Assembly: GCF_001659725.1 (NCBI RefSeq)
Contig: NZ_CP015922.1
Coordinates: forward strand, 1 to 64,000
Direction of reading: 5' to 3'
Source: Polynucleobacter wuianus
GTDB taxonomy: Bacteria > Pseudomonadota > Gammaproteobacteria > Burkholderiales > Burkholderiaceae
DNA: 64,000 nt
Shown: piece after piece, positions 23,203 to 31,648 of the stretch
Numbering within the stretch: the first letter of the stretch is position 1
How the letters are laid out: each line of letters starts with the position of its first letter
Notes under the pieces: model-generated
Told to the model about the DNA's origin: nothing
Seen by the model: only the letters and a program-made list of their open reading frames with translations
Database searches by the model: none
Translations under genes and position numbers: made by a program

Positions 23203-24315
23203 TTGTTGTTAAATGATCGGTTTTTGAAGGCCTGCCTGGGCGAAGCGGTTGATCAAACACCGCTTTGGCTCATGCGACAAGCTGGACGTTATCTCCCAGA
23301 GTACAACGCTACTCGTGCCAGAGCCGGAAGTTTTCTCGGGCTCGCAAAAAATCCCGCATACGCTACTGAAGTAACTCTTCAGCCTTTGGATCGCTATCCA
23401 TTGGATGCCGCAATTTTATTCTCTGATATTTTGACGATTCCCGATGCCATGGGATTGGGCTTGAAATTTACTGCTGGCGAGGGCCCAAGCTTTGATCACC
23501 CTCTTCGTACCGAAGATGCGGTCAAGAAATTACGGATCGCCGATATGAGCGAGCTGAAGTATGTATTTGAGGCGGTATCAGAAATTCGTAAGGCGCTAAT
23601 ACAAGATGGCAAGCAACGCATTCCATTGATTGGTTTCTCTGGAAGCCCATGGACATTAGCTTGTTACATGATTGATGGCTCTAGTTCGGATGATTTTCGT
23701 CATGCTAAAACCATGATGTTTAGTCGCCCAGACTTGTTGCAACATATTTTGGATATCAATGCCCAATCAGTTGCTGCGTATTTAACTGAACAAGTAAAAG
23801 CCGGCGCTCAAGCGCTGATGATTTTTGATACTTGGGGTGGCATGCTGCCAGACGGTTGGTATCAAAAGATGTCTTTGGCCTCTATGCAAAAAGTCATTGG
23901 CTTGTTACCAAGAGAGCACGAAGGCAGAAAAATTCCGGTGATCATGTTCACCAAGGGCGGCGCTATTTGGCTAAACGATATGGCTCAAGTAGGTGCTGAT
24001 GTCATTGCAATGGATTGGACGATGTCGCTCAGTCGCGCACGCAAACAATTGCTTGCATTAAATAAGCCGCTGGCATTGCAAGGCAATTTAGATCCGCTGA
24101 TTCTCTTTTCGGGCCCTGCAGAGATTGCAAAGCAAACAAGTATGGTTTTGGACGACCTTGCCAGTGCGCCGGCCTTAAAATCAGGCCTGCATCCTTTGGA
24201 TGGCCACGTATTTAACCTGGGGCATGGAATTTCTCAATTCACGCCCCCAGAAAGCGTCACCGCTCTGGCCGAAACGGTCATTAACCACTCTAAGGCTCTT
24301 AGATCAAAGCAATAA
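23203..24315 (+). CDS. hemE: Uroporphyrinogen III decarboxylase
   Basis: HemE removes four carboxyl groups from uroporphyrinogen III to give coproporphyrinogen III in haem synthesis. The 370-residue protein starts [11 protein letters not shown] and carries the active-site signature [15 protein letters not shown] near 20-34 and the second signature [15 protein letters not shown] near 145-159 (GxxxxPWTxxxY). The start is TTG at 23203 (or TTG 23206); no ATG lies upstream before the stop at 23188, so a non-ATG start is forced. It is 15 bp from atpC and probably cotranscribed with the atp operon. Confidence 0.96.
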   Translation: MLLNDRFLKACLGEAVDQTPLWLMRQAGRYLPEYNATRARAGSFLGLAKNPAYATEVTLQPLDRYPLDAAILFSDILTIPDAMGLGLKFTAGEGPSFDHPLRTEDAVKKLRIADMSELKYVFEAVSEIRKALIQDGKQRIPLIGFSGSPWTLACYMIDGSSSDDFRHAKTMMFSRPDLLQHILDINAQSVAAYLTEQVKAGAQALMIFDTWGGMLPDGWYQKMSLASMQKVIGLLPREHEGRKIPVIMFTKGGAIWLNDMAQVGADVIAMDWTMSLSRARKQLLALNKPLALQGNLDPLILFSGPAEIAKQTSMVLDDLASAPALKSGLHPLDGHVFNLGHGISQFTPPESVTALAETVINHSKALRSKQ

Positions 24316-24582
24316 AACTGAGTGATTGCTAGCTTGCATTTGAAAACCCTGGCAAAAGTTATGCACAGTTTTGGTTAAAAATGAAAATTCAGTGAGATTC
24401 CGATTAAAGATGAACTTTAACTTTCGGAAGACGTTGTAAGTAATTGATTTAAATAAATATTTATCAATAATGCTTTAAAAGAAGGTCTAAGCAGTTTACT
24501 GGTAAATTAGCTTATAAATCAGAGTTCTTGGATGATATCCACAGACTTATCCACAAGCAAAATAGAAAACACGAAGTAGATC
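24316..24582. other. AT-rich intergenic region with DnaA-box-like 9-mers (hemE-priA)
   Basis: This 267-bp gap holds a perfect DnaA box TTATCCACA at 24547-24555, a one-mismatch box ATATCCACA 12 bp earlier (24535-24543), a one-mismatch TTATGCACA at 24359-24367 and a two-mismatch TTATCAATA at 24461-24469. All have the same orientation. Between them is a strongly AT-rich block (about 24441-24480). The pair of boxes ends 27 bp before the priA ATG. The layout suggests DnaA control of priA, DnaA titration, or a cryptic origin-like element. No other gene is seen here. Confidence 0.6.
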
Positions 24583-26721
24583 ATGGCCCCACCTATATTG
24601 GTTCAAGTAGTTGTTGATAAGCCCTTGGCACAGGGTTTTGACTATTTGTGGGACCAAGAAGCGCTGGGAGTAGCCCCTGAAATTGGGCATGTCGTTGAGA
24701 TTCCTTTTGGCCGCTCAACGCTGGTCGGATTAGTAATTAAAGTAAGCGATCACTCTGAATATGAGATCAATAAATTAAAGTCAGTAACGAAGTTAGCCCC
24801 GTTACCGCCAATGGATGCAGCAGCACTTAGGCTAATGAATTTTGCAAGCCAGTACTACATCCATGGTCTTGGGGAAACGATTATTCCCACCATTCCACAG
24901 ATGTGGAAAAAGTCATCGGACTGGGAAAAGACTCTGGAAAAGATAAATCCCTCCGAAGTAAAGAAACCCCAAAAGAAAAAAATTGAAGAGCCAGCGCGTA
25001 GCGAGGGCTACATCGATGAATCACAATTGAATGAGGCTCAAGAGAATGCCTTAAATCAACTCCGAGTGAGTGGCGTAGAAAACGAATTCAAGGCCACCCT
25101 ATTGCAAGGGCAAACTGGCAGCGGCAAAACGGCTGTTTTCTTGAATTGGTTAAAAACTATTCTGAACGTTGAGGGTTCTCAAGCACTTATCTTGGTGCCA
25201 GAAATTAATTTGACGCCGCAATTAGAGCGCAGAGTACGCGCCTATTTCCCAAATAAAAAAATGGTGGTTCTGCACAGTGGCGTTAGTGAAAAAAAACGTG
25301 GGGTTGCTTGGTATGAAGCCATCACTGGAAAAGCACAAATCGTTTTGGGAACAAGATTGGCCGCTCTAACGCCAATGCCTAATCTTCGCGCGATTGTGGT
25401 TGATGAGGAGCATGACCCTTCGTATAAACAACAAGATGGCATCCGCTATTCTGCTAGAGATCTTGCGGTGTGGCGCGCTCATGATTTAAAGATTCCAATA
25501 TTGCTCTCTTCGGCAACGCCCTCTCTAGAAACCTGGATGGCAGCCAAATCAGGGCGCTATCAATATCTCCGGCTAGATCAGCGTGCACAAGGAGCAAGCT
25601 TGCCCAAAGTGCATTTGATCAATACAAAAGATCCTCAAAATCAATTTAGCCCTGGTGATGCAAATAAGCCGGTAGCAAAGATTTCATTAAGCAAACCCCT
25701 TGTTAATGCCATTAACAAGAATCTACAAAACAAAAAGCAAAGTTTGGTTTTAATTAACCGCAGAGGCTATGCACCCGTGCTCAGTTGCAGCGCGTGTTCA
25801 TGGCTATCCAAATGCCAGCAATGTAGCTCATACATGGTGATGCACAAAGCCGGCGCTTTGGGTCGAAAGCCGGTATTGAGCTGTCACCATTGCGGTTTGG
25901 TGAAAACTATTCCAACGCATTGCCCAGATTGCGGCAATGCAGACTTAAAAACCCTCGGGCAAGGGACCCAAAAGCTAGAGGACTCTATTGAAGAAGCCTG
26001 GTCAAGCGCAAGAGTTTTGCGAGTGGATACAGATTCCAGCCGTAAGAGCAAGGGTGCTGAAGAGTTGTTTCAAGAAATTCATGATGGGAATGTCGATATT
26101 GTGGTTGGTACCCAAATGATTGCCAAAGGGCATGACTATCAAAATATTGGCTTGGTTGCAGTGGTAGATGCCGACAGTCGTTTGTTCTCTCAGGACTTTC
26201 GTGCAGCAGAAAGATTGTTTGCTCAACTGGTTCAGGTTGCAGGCCGAGCTGGGCGTGCCAGCAAGGATGACGAGCAGAGTGGCGACATTTATATCGAGAC
26301 GCAATTTCCTGAGGCGGCGGTATTTCAATATCTACTACGCCATGATGTGGATGGTTTTTTATCCCACATTGCTAATGAACGAGATGAAGCTAAATTGCCC
26401 CCCTTCTCCTACCAAGGAATGGTGCATGCAGAAGCAAAGAGTTTGGATAAGGCAATTCAATTTTTAAATGCCCTAAAGGGCCATTTAAAGACTCAAGGTC
26501 TTATTTCTCAGGGGTTGCGGGTCTATGACCCGGTCCCAAAAAGCATGGTTCGGGTTGCGGGAGTAGAGCGAGCTCAGCTAGTGCTGGAGTCCGATGATCG
26601 TAGGCAATTGCAGGATGTGCTTGAAGCAATTGATCTAGATTTACGTGATAGCTCGCAGGGGCGCATTAGTAAGAACGAGAAAGTTCGTTGGTTGATCGAG
26701 CGTGACCCAATCTCAATCTAA
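24583..26721 (+). CDS. priA: Primosomal replication-restart helicase PriA
   Basis: PriA recognises stalled forks and D-loops and reloads the DnaB helicase away from oriC. The 712-residue protein has an N-terminal 3'-DNA-binding domain, helicase Walker A GQTGSGKTA near 176-184, the DEEH box VVDEEHDPSYKQQ near 273-285, and a zinc-binding cysteine array near 400-450 (CSACSWLSKCQQC, CHHCG, CPDCG; eight cysteines), followed by the second RecA-like domain with GTQMIAKGHDY and AGRAGR. DnaA-box-like sites lie directly upstream. It converges on gcvH with only 3 bp between stops. Confidence 0.97.
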   Translation: MAPPILVQVVVDKPLAQGFDYLWDQEALGVAPEIGHVVEIPFGRSTLVGLVIKVSDHSEYEINKLKSVTKLAPLPPMDAAALRLMNFASQYYIHGLGETIIPTIPQMWKKSSDWEKTLEKINPSEVKKPQKKKIEEPARSEGYIDESQLNEAQENALNQLRVSGVENEFKATLLQGQTGSGKTAVFLNWLKTILNVEGSQALILVPEINLTPQLERRVRAYFPNKKMVVLHSGVSEKKRGVAWYEAITGKAQIVLGTRLAALTPMPNLRAIVVDEEHDPSYKQQDGIRYSARDLAVWRAHDLKIPILLSSATPSLETWMAAKSGRYQYLRLDQRAQGASLPKVHLINTKDPQNQFSPGDANKPVAKISLSKPLVNAINKNLQNKKQSLVLINRRGYAPVLSCSACSWLSKCQQCSSYMVMHKAGALGRKPVLSCHHCGLVKTIPTHCPDCGNADLKTLGQGTQKLEDSIEEAWSSARVLRVDTDSSRKSKGAEELFQEIHDGNVDIVVGTQMIAKGHDYQNIGLVAVVDADSRLFSQDFRAAERLFAQLVQVAGRAGRASKDDEQSGDIYIETQFPEAAVFQYLLRHDVDGFLSHIANERDEAKLPPFSYQGMVHAEAKSLDKAIQFLNALKGHLKTQGLISQGLRVYDPVPKSMVRVAGVERAQLVLESDDRRQLQDVLEAIDLDLRDSSQGRISKNEKVRWLIERDPISI

Positions 26722-26724
26722 TGC

Positions 26725-27117
26725 TCAAGCTCCTGGGCCAGAGTTATATTTTTCTATATTCAAGAGTTGATTTAAGTCTGATACAAGGCTCTCATCAGAA
26801 GCCGGTTTAATTTTGAATAACCAAACACCATAAGGCTTTTCATTTACCAATTCTGGTGATGCATCTACCTCTGCATTGAGCTCGACGATTTCACCACTTA
26901 CTGGCGCATGAATATCGCTCGCCGCCTTGACGGATTCGATGACTGCAATTGCATCACCCTGCTTAACTTGTTGGCCAAGCTTAGGCGCCTGAAAGAACAT
27001 CACATCACCCAGTGCCTCTTGGGCATGATTGCTAATGCCAACCCATACTAAGCCATCGTTTTCTAGATCGGCCCATTCATGAGTTTCTGCAAATTTAAAT
27101 GTATCTTGGCTATTCAT
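26725..27117 (-). CDS. gcvH: Glycine cleavage system H protein
   Basis: GcvH carries the methylamine intermediate on a lipoyl-lysine between the P, T and L proteins of glycine cleavage. The 130-residue protein starts with TFKFAETHEWADLENDGLVWVGIS and has the lipoylation motif AVIESVKAASDIHAPVSG near 58-75 with the target lysine in ESVKAA. Length is normal. No gcvT or gcvP is present next to it in this window, so it is solitary; the partners may be elsewhere, or it may serve as a lipoyl donor. It is read from the minus strand, convergent with priA and divergent from the hydrolase gene at 27182. Confidence 0.94.
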   Translation of the reverse strand: MNSQDTFKFAETHEWADLENDGLVWVGISNHAQEALGDVMFFQAPKLGQQVKQGDAIAVIESVKAASDIHAPVSGEIVELNAEVDASPELVNEKPYGVWLFKIKPASDESLVSDLNQLLNIEKYNSGPGA

Positions 27118-27181
27118 TGTTTATCCTTTGAGAACATTTTATGCTTAGTCCCTTAACTAGGTTTTCATACATTATTCATAT

Positions 27182-27826
27182 ATGCCAATTAAATTAGGAA
27201 TTGTTCCCGTAACGCCTTTTGAGCAAAACTGCTCAATTCTAGTTTGCCAAGAGACTGGGGACGCTGCCGTTGTTGATCCAGGGGGTGATATCGACAAGAT
27301 CCTTGGTGGCGTAAAGCAGATGGGTGGAAATGTAAAAAAGATTTTGCTTACTCATGGGCACTTAGACCATTGTGCGGCTGCAAAAGATTTAGCTGACCGT
27401 TTAAACATTCCAATTGAGGGTCCGCAAGAGGATGAGCGTTTTTGGATTGATCAGTTGCCAGAGCAAACTGTGCGCTTTGGTTTTGGTTATGCCAAAGTAT
27501 TTGAGCCCAATCGTTGGCTTAATGATGGTGATCACGTTCAGGTTGGTAATGTAGATCTGGAAGTATTCCATTGCCCTGGGCACACGCCAGGCCACGTTAT
27601 CTTTTTTGACAAAGAAGATCGCTTAGCAATTGTTGGCGATGTTTTATTTGCGGGCTCGATTGGTAGAACAGATTTTCCTCGCGGCAATCATGCTGATTTA
27701 ATCAATGCAATTAAAACGAAACTTTGGCCACTAGGCGATGACGTACAGTTTGTGCCAGGGCACGGTCCCATGTCTACATTTGGCAAGGAACGAAAGACCA
27801 ATCCCTATGTCGGGGATGGCGCTTAA
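27182..27826 (+). CDS. Metallo-beta-lactamase-fold hydrolase, glyoxalase II-like
   Basis: A 214-residue soluble hydrolase of the metallo-beta-lactamase superfamily. The zinc motif THGHLDHCAA (HxHxDH) is near 57-66, another metal His in HCPGHTPGH near 126-134, the bridging Asp in IVGDVLF near 150-156 and a final His in FVPGHGPMS near 193-201. This short form resembles YcbL-type glyoxalase II-like thioester hydrolases rather than full-length GloB, which has a C-terminal substrate-binding domain. Substrate unconfirmed. Divergent from gcvH with 64 bp between starts. Confidence 0.9.
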   Translation: MPIKLGIVPVTPFEQNCSILVCQETGDAAVVDPGGDIDKILGGVKQMGGNVKKILLTHGHLDHCAAAKDLADRLNIPIEGPQEDERFWIDQLPEQTVRFGFGYAKVFEPNRWLNDGDHVQVGNVDLEVFHCPGHTPGHVIFFDKEDRLAIVGDVLFAGSIGRTDFPRGNHADLINAIKTKLWPLGDDVQFVPGHGPMSTFGKERKTNPYVGDGA

Positions 27827-27845
27827 AAATATAAAACTAAAGTTT

Positions 27846-28031
27846 TTAGGTTTTTGCAGAACCGGTACGGTGTGTGCGGTTGTAGAGACAGCTAGCGCAA
27901 ATCCAGCGTTGCTTGCGATTACTTGTCGGAATCCATGTGCCGCCTTCAAGTCGTTTTTCGCGACTGCAAGAAGAGCAAAATTTAAGGCTCTGAGACGAAT
28001 CTTGGGTGGCAGCTGGAGTCGAGGTAGTCAT
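27846..28031 (-). CDS. Small zinc-ribbon protein, function unknown
   Basis: A 61-residue protein from ATG 28031 (the frame extends 6 bases to a TTG). It has a short Ser/Thr-rich N-terminus, then two CxxC pairs (FCSSC near 20-24 and ICASC near 45-49) separated by basic residues, ending in NRTHRTGSAKT. The spacing is that of a zinc ribbon. I do not recognise a named family. It reads the same way as the desaturase and lies 41 bp after its stop, so they are probably cotranscribed. It could be an RNA- or protein-binding accessory; nothing in the sequence decides this. Confidence 0.7.
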   Translation of the reverse strand: MTTSTPAATQDSSQSLKFCSSCSREKRLEGGTWIPTSNRKQRWICASCLYNRTHRTGSAKT

Positions 28032-28072
28032 GTGCAATCCGGGTAAGGCAAATCTTTATACAGAGATCTATT

Positions 28073-29215
28073 TTACCCGTTTTGTCCTGCTGGTATTGGG
28101 GTTAAGACAACTCGGACAGAATCGGCCGTCTTATTACCATCAAAGTCCAGCCAAGCCTTGTTCTCAAAGTCATAGAGCTTACATTTACGGGCGGTATCGA
28201 AATACCAGTCCCATGAGAACTTCTGAATAAAAATACGTTCTGGAAGGATGGTTTCCAGGGTTTTTTGGGCCTCTGGCAGGCGGTAGAGCGGTACGCTCAT
28301 GTCGACGTGATGGGCCGTATGTTCCATGATGTGGTGCATCAGGGAACCCCAAATCCAGTTAAATGTGAGGTGAACCGTGGTCGATACAAAAGGTTGGGCC
28401 CGGAGCCACTCAGATTTTTTGTCGTACCAAGAAACAGAAGGATGGGTATGGTGAACATAGACTACAAATCCAATCATGCCGTTCCAAAACAAGAATGGGA
28501 CAGCAAAACCGGTCAGTAAGCCAACCCAAATGGATTGATCGGTAGCAATAGCACCAGCAATGAGGCAACCAATCCAAACAATCGCAAACGCAGTAACGAG
28601 CAAATTGTCTTTTAAGAAAATGGGACGATCACCAGGTTTGTTTTGAGCATTCGGGAAGTATTCGCGTCTCCACCAAATCTCAATCAAGTAGTAGAAAACA
28701 GGACCCCAACCGCTACGATAGAGGCGCTCCAAAGCCTTGCGGAATGAGGGTAGAGCGTCATATTCTGCTTTTGATAAAGGCGCCCAAACAAAGTCAAAAC
28801 CTTTTAAGTTAGTTTGGCCATGGTGCACTACATTGTGACCAACATCCCACAAACTATATGGTGTGAGTGATGGCAAGAATGCAATTCGTCCGAGTACTTT
28901 ATTGAGTTCGCGATTTGGGGTAAAGCTTTGATGGCAGGCATCGTGACCCAAAATAAAAATACGACCAGTAACAAATCCAGCAACTAGACCAAAAACGATT
29001 TTGAGCAAAATACTTTCAACAAATACAGTGCCGGCAATACAAGCAAGCCATAAGAACGAATCAATGAAGAGCAACATGATTGCTCGCCCTGTTTCCCCTT
29101 GGGCCATCGGAATTAACCAGCTCCGAATAATTTTGCGGTGCGGCAATGGGGCCTCAGGAGGCAAAGGGTTGGTCAGGGAGGGCTCTGAAAGGGCTGAATT
29201 TAGATGTGTAGACAC
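28073..29215 (-). CDS. Membrane fatty acid desaturase family protein
   Basis: An integral-membrane di-iron desaturase of about 380 residues. The three His boxes are present: GHDACHQSF, HNVVHHGQT and HIMEHTAHHVDM, with a further HTHPS between membrane segments, and about four hydrophobic spans. Such enzymes insert a double bond in acyl chains or oxidise related lipids, using O2 and an electron donor. The start is uncertain: the open frame begins at TTG 29227, and GTG at 29215 gives MSTHLNSALSEP; neither has a strong ribosome binding site. A small zinc-ribbon gene follows in the same direction. Confidence 0.88.
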   Translation of the reverse strand: MSTHLNSALSEPSLTNPLPPEAPLPHRKIIRSWLIPMAQGETGRAIMLLFIDSFLWLACIAGTVFVESILLKIVFGLVAGFVTGRIFILGHDACHQSFTPNRELNKVLGRIAFLPSLTPYSLWDVGHNVVHHGQTNLKGFDFVWAPLSKAEYDALPSFRKALERLYRSGWGPVFYYLIEIWWRREYFPNAQNKPGDRPIFLKDNLLVTAFAIVWIGCLIAGAIATDQSIWVGLLTGFAVPFLFWNGMIGFVVYVHHTHPSVSWYDKKSEWLRAQPFVSTTVHLTFNWIWGSLMHHIMEHTAHHVDMSVPLYRLPEAQKTLETILPERIFIQKFSWDWYFDTARKCKLYDFENKAWLDFDGNKTADSVRVVLTPIPAGQNG

Positions 29216-29297
29216 GATAAGAATCAATAAGTTAGATGCAAATGATAGCGTTTTTCTCGATTTCCCGCATGATGTAGGTCAAAAACCCCTTCTGTTT

Positions 29298-29373
29298 TGG
29301 CGCGCCCGGCAGGAATCGAACCTGCGACCCTTGGCTTCGGAGGCCAATACTCTATCCACTGAGCTACGGGCGC
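29298..29373 (-). tRNA. tRNA-Arg (anticodon CCG)
   Basis: The minus strand folds as a full cloverleaf: acceptor GCGCCCG with CGGGCGC, D-arm GCTCAGTGGATAGAG, anticodon stem TTGGC/GCCAA with loop CTCCGAA (anticodon CCG, codon CGG), and T-loop TTCGATT. The CCA end is encoded (29298-29300 on the + strand as TGG). Confidence 0.97.
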
Positions 29374-29475
29374 TAAGGAAAACGGGATACCCCACTATTG
29401 TAAGTGCCTATAACCCTACTCTCTAGTTATAATCACCGCAAAACAACCCTAAAACCCGTCAAACGATAAATTCTT

Positions 29476-29967
29476 ATGAGCAACGAGCACGGAAATCTGA
29501 TTAAATCCCCAAAACAACTCATCATCATGGTGTTTGCAAGCTTTTTTGTGCCCTTGATCATTATTTTGTTATTGATGGTATTTGTAAATAATGGCAAGCG
29601 CAGTGATTCACCTGCTTCAGCAGAGGAGCTCATCAAGCCCGTTGCTCAGTTAAATTTTAAAGATGCTAGCGCTCCTAAGGAGTTGCAATCGGGCGAGCAA
29701 GTTTACAAAGCGGTATGTGCTTCTTGTCACGCCACTGGCGCAGCTGGCGCGCCAAAGTTTGGTGATGCTGGTGCATGGGCCCCCCGCATTGCTAAAGGTT
29801 ATGACTCACTCATGACCTCAGTATTAAAGGGCAAAGGTGCTATGCCTGCGCGCGGCGGTTCTAATCCAAGCGATATTAGTGATTACGAGTTAGGTCGTGC
29901 CGTTGTTTATATGGCCAATGCTTCTGGCGGTAAATTGCCAGAGCCTAAGGCGCCTCCAGCCAAATAA
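29476..29967 (+). CDS. Membrane-anchored cytochrome c5-type protein
   Basis: A 163-residue c-type cytochrome. A hydrophobic segment near 15-35 (IIMVFASFFVPLIIILLLMVF) is probably an uncleaved membrane anchor; the haem motif is VCASCHAT near 79-86, and a Met ligand lies in KGAMPARGG near 117-125. The pattern matches the CytC5/CycB family used in periplasmic electron transfer to terminal oxidases. A TATAAT hexamer at 29428-29433 may be its -10, without a clear -35. It follows the divergent tRNA-Arg and ends at a bidirectional terminator. Confidence 0.92.
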   Translation: MSNEHGNLIKSPKQLIIMVFASFFVPLIIILLLMVFVNNGKRSDSPASAEELIKPVAQLNFKDASAPKELQSGEQVYKAVCASCHATGAAGAPKFGDAGAWAPRIAKGYDSLMTSVLKGKGAMPARGGSNPSDISDYELGRAVVYMANASGGKLPEPKAPPAK

Positions 29968-29986
29968 TTTTTCACTGCACCCATTC

Positions 29987-30013
29987 AAAAGCTGGCTACA
30001 GGCCAGCTTTTTT
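29987..30013. terminator. Bidirectional rho-independent terminator
   Basis: A 10-bp stem AAAAGCTGGC (29987-29996) / GCCAGCTTTT (30002-30011) with a 5-nt loop and a T-run to 30013 lies between the convergent cytochrome and rsmI genes. The A-run on the left gives a T-run on the minus strand, so it can stop transcription from both sides. Confidence 0.88.
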
Positions 30014-30911
30014 ATTTACCACTTTCTTTTGCATCTAATGCAATTTGATAAGCATCCTTCTTTGCTAAGCCCAGAGTTTGTGAAAGCACTGCAGCGATTT
30101 CTTTGCTACCCAAGTAAGGGCTTAATGCAGTTGCCCAACGCATTAAGGTAGCATGCTCTGGAGCCTCGTCAGCACTGGTGTGGCGACCAGACACTAAGAT
30201 GATGAATTCACCTTTAAGGCTCTCGGCATTCTCAATCCAAGATGAAATTTCTTGCGCTTGAATTGATACAAGTTGTTCAAATTTTTTAGTAAGCTCGCGA
30301 CAAATAAAAACCTGCCGACCTCTTTCTAAATTATTTGCCAGCAAGAGAAGGGTTTCGCGAATGTGATGTGGCGACTCAAAGAAGACGCTCGTTTTTTTAC
30401 TGTTTGCAATATCCTGTAAAAGAGCATCACGTTCTTTGGTTTTATGCGGCCAGAAACCGAGAAATTGAAATTGCCCATCTGAGTTGAACATAACGGAGCC
30501 AGAGGCAGAGATTGCGCAAGATACGGCGCTGGCGCCAGGAATGGGGATAACTCGAAAACCTGCCTTTTGCACTTCATCCACAAGGCGAGCTCCTGGATCT
30601 GAAACTCCCGGCGTGCCAGCGTCAGAAATATAAGCCCATCGCTCATTGTTCCTCAGATGTTGGATCACGGTTTGCGCGCCGCCAAGCTCGTTATGCGTAT
30701 GCAAAGCTAAGCATTTCTTGTGAATATCAAATTGCTGTAATAATGCGGCGCTATGCCGAGTATCTTCACAAGCAATGCCATCCATTGCATTGAGAACATG
30801 CAATGCGCGTAAGGTAATGTCGCCCAAATTACCAATGGGTGTAGCAACCATATACAGGGACCCTGCAGGCAAGTCTTGCTGCTTTAAAAAATCGAATGTG
30901 CCGAGTTTCAT
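30012..30911 (-). CDS. rsmI: 16S rRNA (cytidine-1402-2'-O)-methyltransferase RsmI
   Basis: RsmI methylates the ribose of C1402 in the ribosomal P site. From ATG 30911 the protein is 299 residues; it has the SAM-binding tetrapyrrole-methylase fold with LYMVATPIGNLGDITLRAL near 19-37, CEDTRHSAALLQ near 49-60, and ISDAGTPGVSDPGARLV near 94-110. The open frame runs on to 31169, but that part would overlap the divergent SIS gene and is not RsmI-like, so the ATG at 30911 is chosen. Divergent from the SIS-domain gene with about 106 bp between, the E. coli yraL/yraO/yraP neighbourhood. Confidence 0.95.
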   Translation of the reverse strand: MKLGTFDFLKQQDLPAGSLYMVATPIGNLGDITLRALHVLNAMDGIACEDTRHSAALLQQFDIHKKCLALHTHNELGGAQTVIQHLRNNERWAYISDAGTPGVSDPGARLVDEVQKAGFRVIPIPGASAVSCAISASGSVMFNSDGQFQFLGFWPHKTKERDALLQDIANSKKTSVFFESPHHIRETLLLLANNLERGRQVFICRELTKKFEQLVSIQAQEISSWIENAESLKGEFIILVSGRHTSADEAPEHATLMRWATALSPYLGSKEIAAVLSQTLGLAKKDAYQIALDAKESGK

Positions 30912-31017
30912 GGGGATATTGTCTGCTGAAGGTGAATTAATAAGCAAGAGAATACGTTGCTTTTGAGTTAAGCTGATCACATCAGAATACGGGCTTGCTT
31001 TGGCGCATAATATTGTT

Positions 31018-31620
31018 ATGGATAAAGACACTATTGAACGTTTGCGTAAACGCGCATCCCAACATTTTTTAGACAGCATTGCAGTAAAGCAAGAGGCTGA
31101 AAAAGTGCTGCCAGAAGCAGTAGCGCATGGCGTGCTAGCAATGGTCGATTGCTTAAAGTCCGGTGGCAAAGTAATGGCTTGTGGTAATGGCGGCTCTGCC
31201 GCTGACGCACAACACTTCGCTGCAGAATTGATTGGACGCTTTGAGCGAGAGCGTCAAGAGTTAGCCGCTATTGCTCTGACAACGGATAGCTCAATCTTGA
31301 CTGCTGTTGGTAACGATTACAGCTACGACGAAGTATTTAGCAAGCAAGTGCGTGGCCTTGGTAAAAAAGGCGACATTCTATTGGGGATCTCCACTTCAGG
31401 CAACTCAAAGAATGTCATCAAAGCAATTGAAGCTGCAAAAAAAATGGGCATCAAAATCATTGCGCTTACTGGTAACGGCGGCGGAAAAATTGCTGGTCTT
31501 TTAGATAAAGACGATATTCATTTGTGTGCCCCTTCAACCCGTACTGCCCGCATCCAAGAAACCCATTTGGTTTTATTGCATGGTCTATGCGATGGTGTTG
31601 ATCACGTATTGCTCGATTAA
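31018..31620 (+). CDS. SIS-domain protein, DiaA / phosphoheptose isomerase (GmhA)-like
   Basis: A 200-residue single SIS-domain protein. Motifs are ACGNGGSAADAQHFAAELIGRF, GDILLGISTSGNSKNVIKA and ARIQETHLVLLHGLCDGVDH. GmhA isomerises sedoheptulose-7-phosphate for lipopolysaccharide core synthesis; DiaA is a paralogue that binds DnaA and promotes its assembly at oriC. The C-terminal CDGVD and the position next to rsmI and a BON lipoprotein match E. coli diaA (yraO), while GNGGS is closer to GmhA, so the two names cannot be separated here. ATG 31018 is preferred to TTG 31000. Confidence 0.88.
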   Translation: MDKDTIERLRKRASQHFLDSIAVKQEAEKVLPEAVAHGVLAMVDCLKSGGKVMACGNGGSAADAQHFAAELIGRFERERQELAAIALTTDSSILTAVGNDYSYDEVFSKQVRGLGKKGDILLGISTSGNSKNVIKAIEAAKKMGIKIIALTGNGGGKIAGLLDKDDIHLCAPSTRTARIQETHLVLLHGLCDGVDHVLLD

Positions 31621-31648
31621 CTTTTACATAAACAGTAAAGATACGTAA

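Noticed and set aside
28265..28519. 84-codon plus-strand frame opposite the desaturase
   Set aside because: Antisense to the His-box desaturase, without motif or start signal.
30912..31169. N-terminal extension of the rsmI frame upstream of ATG 30911
   Set aside because: It overlaps the divergent SIS-domain gene and lacks similarity to RsmI; the family N-terminus starts at 30911.
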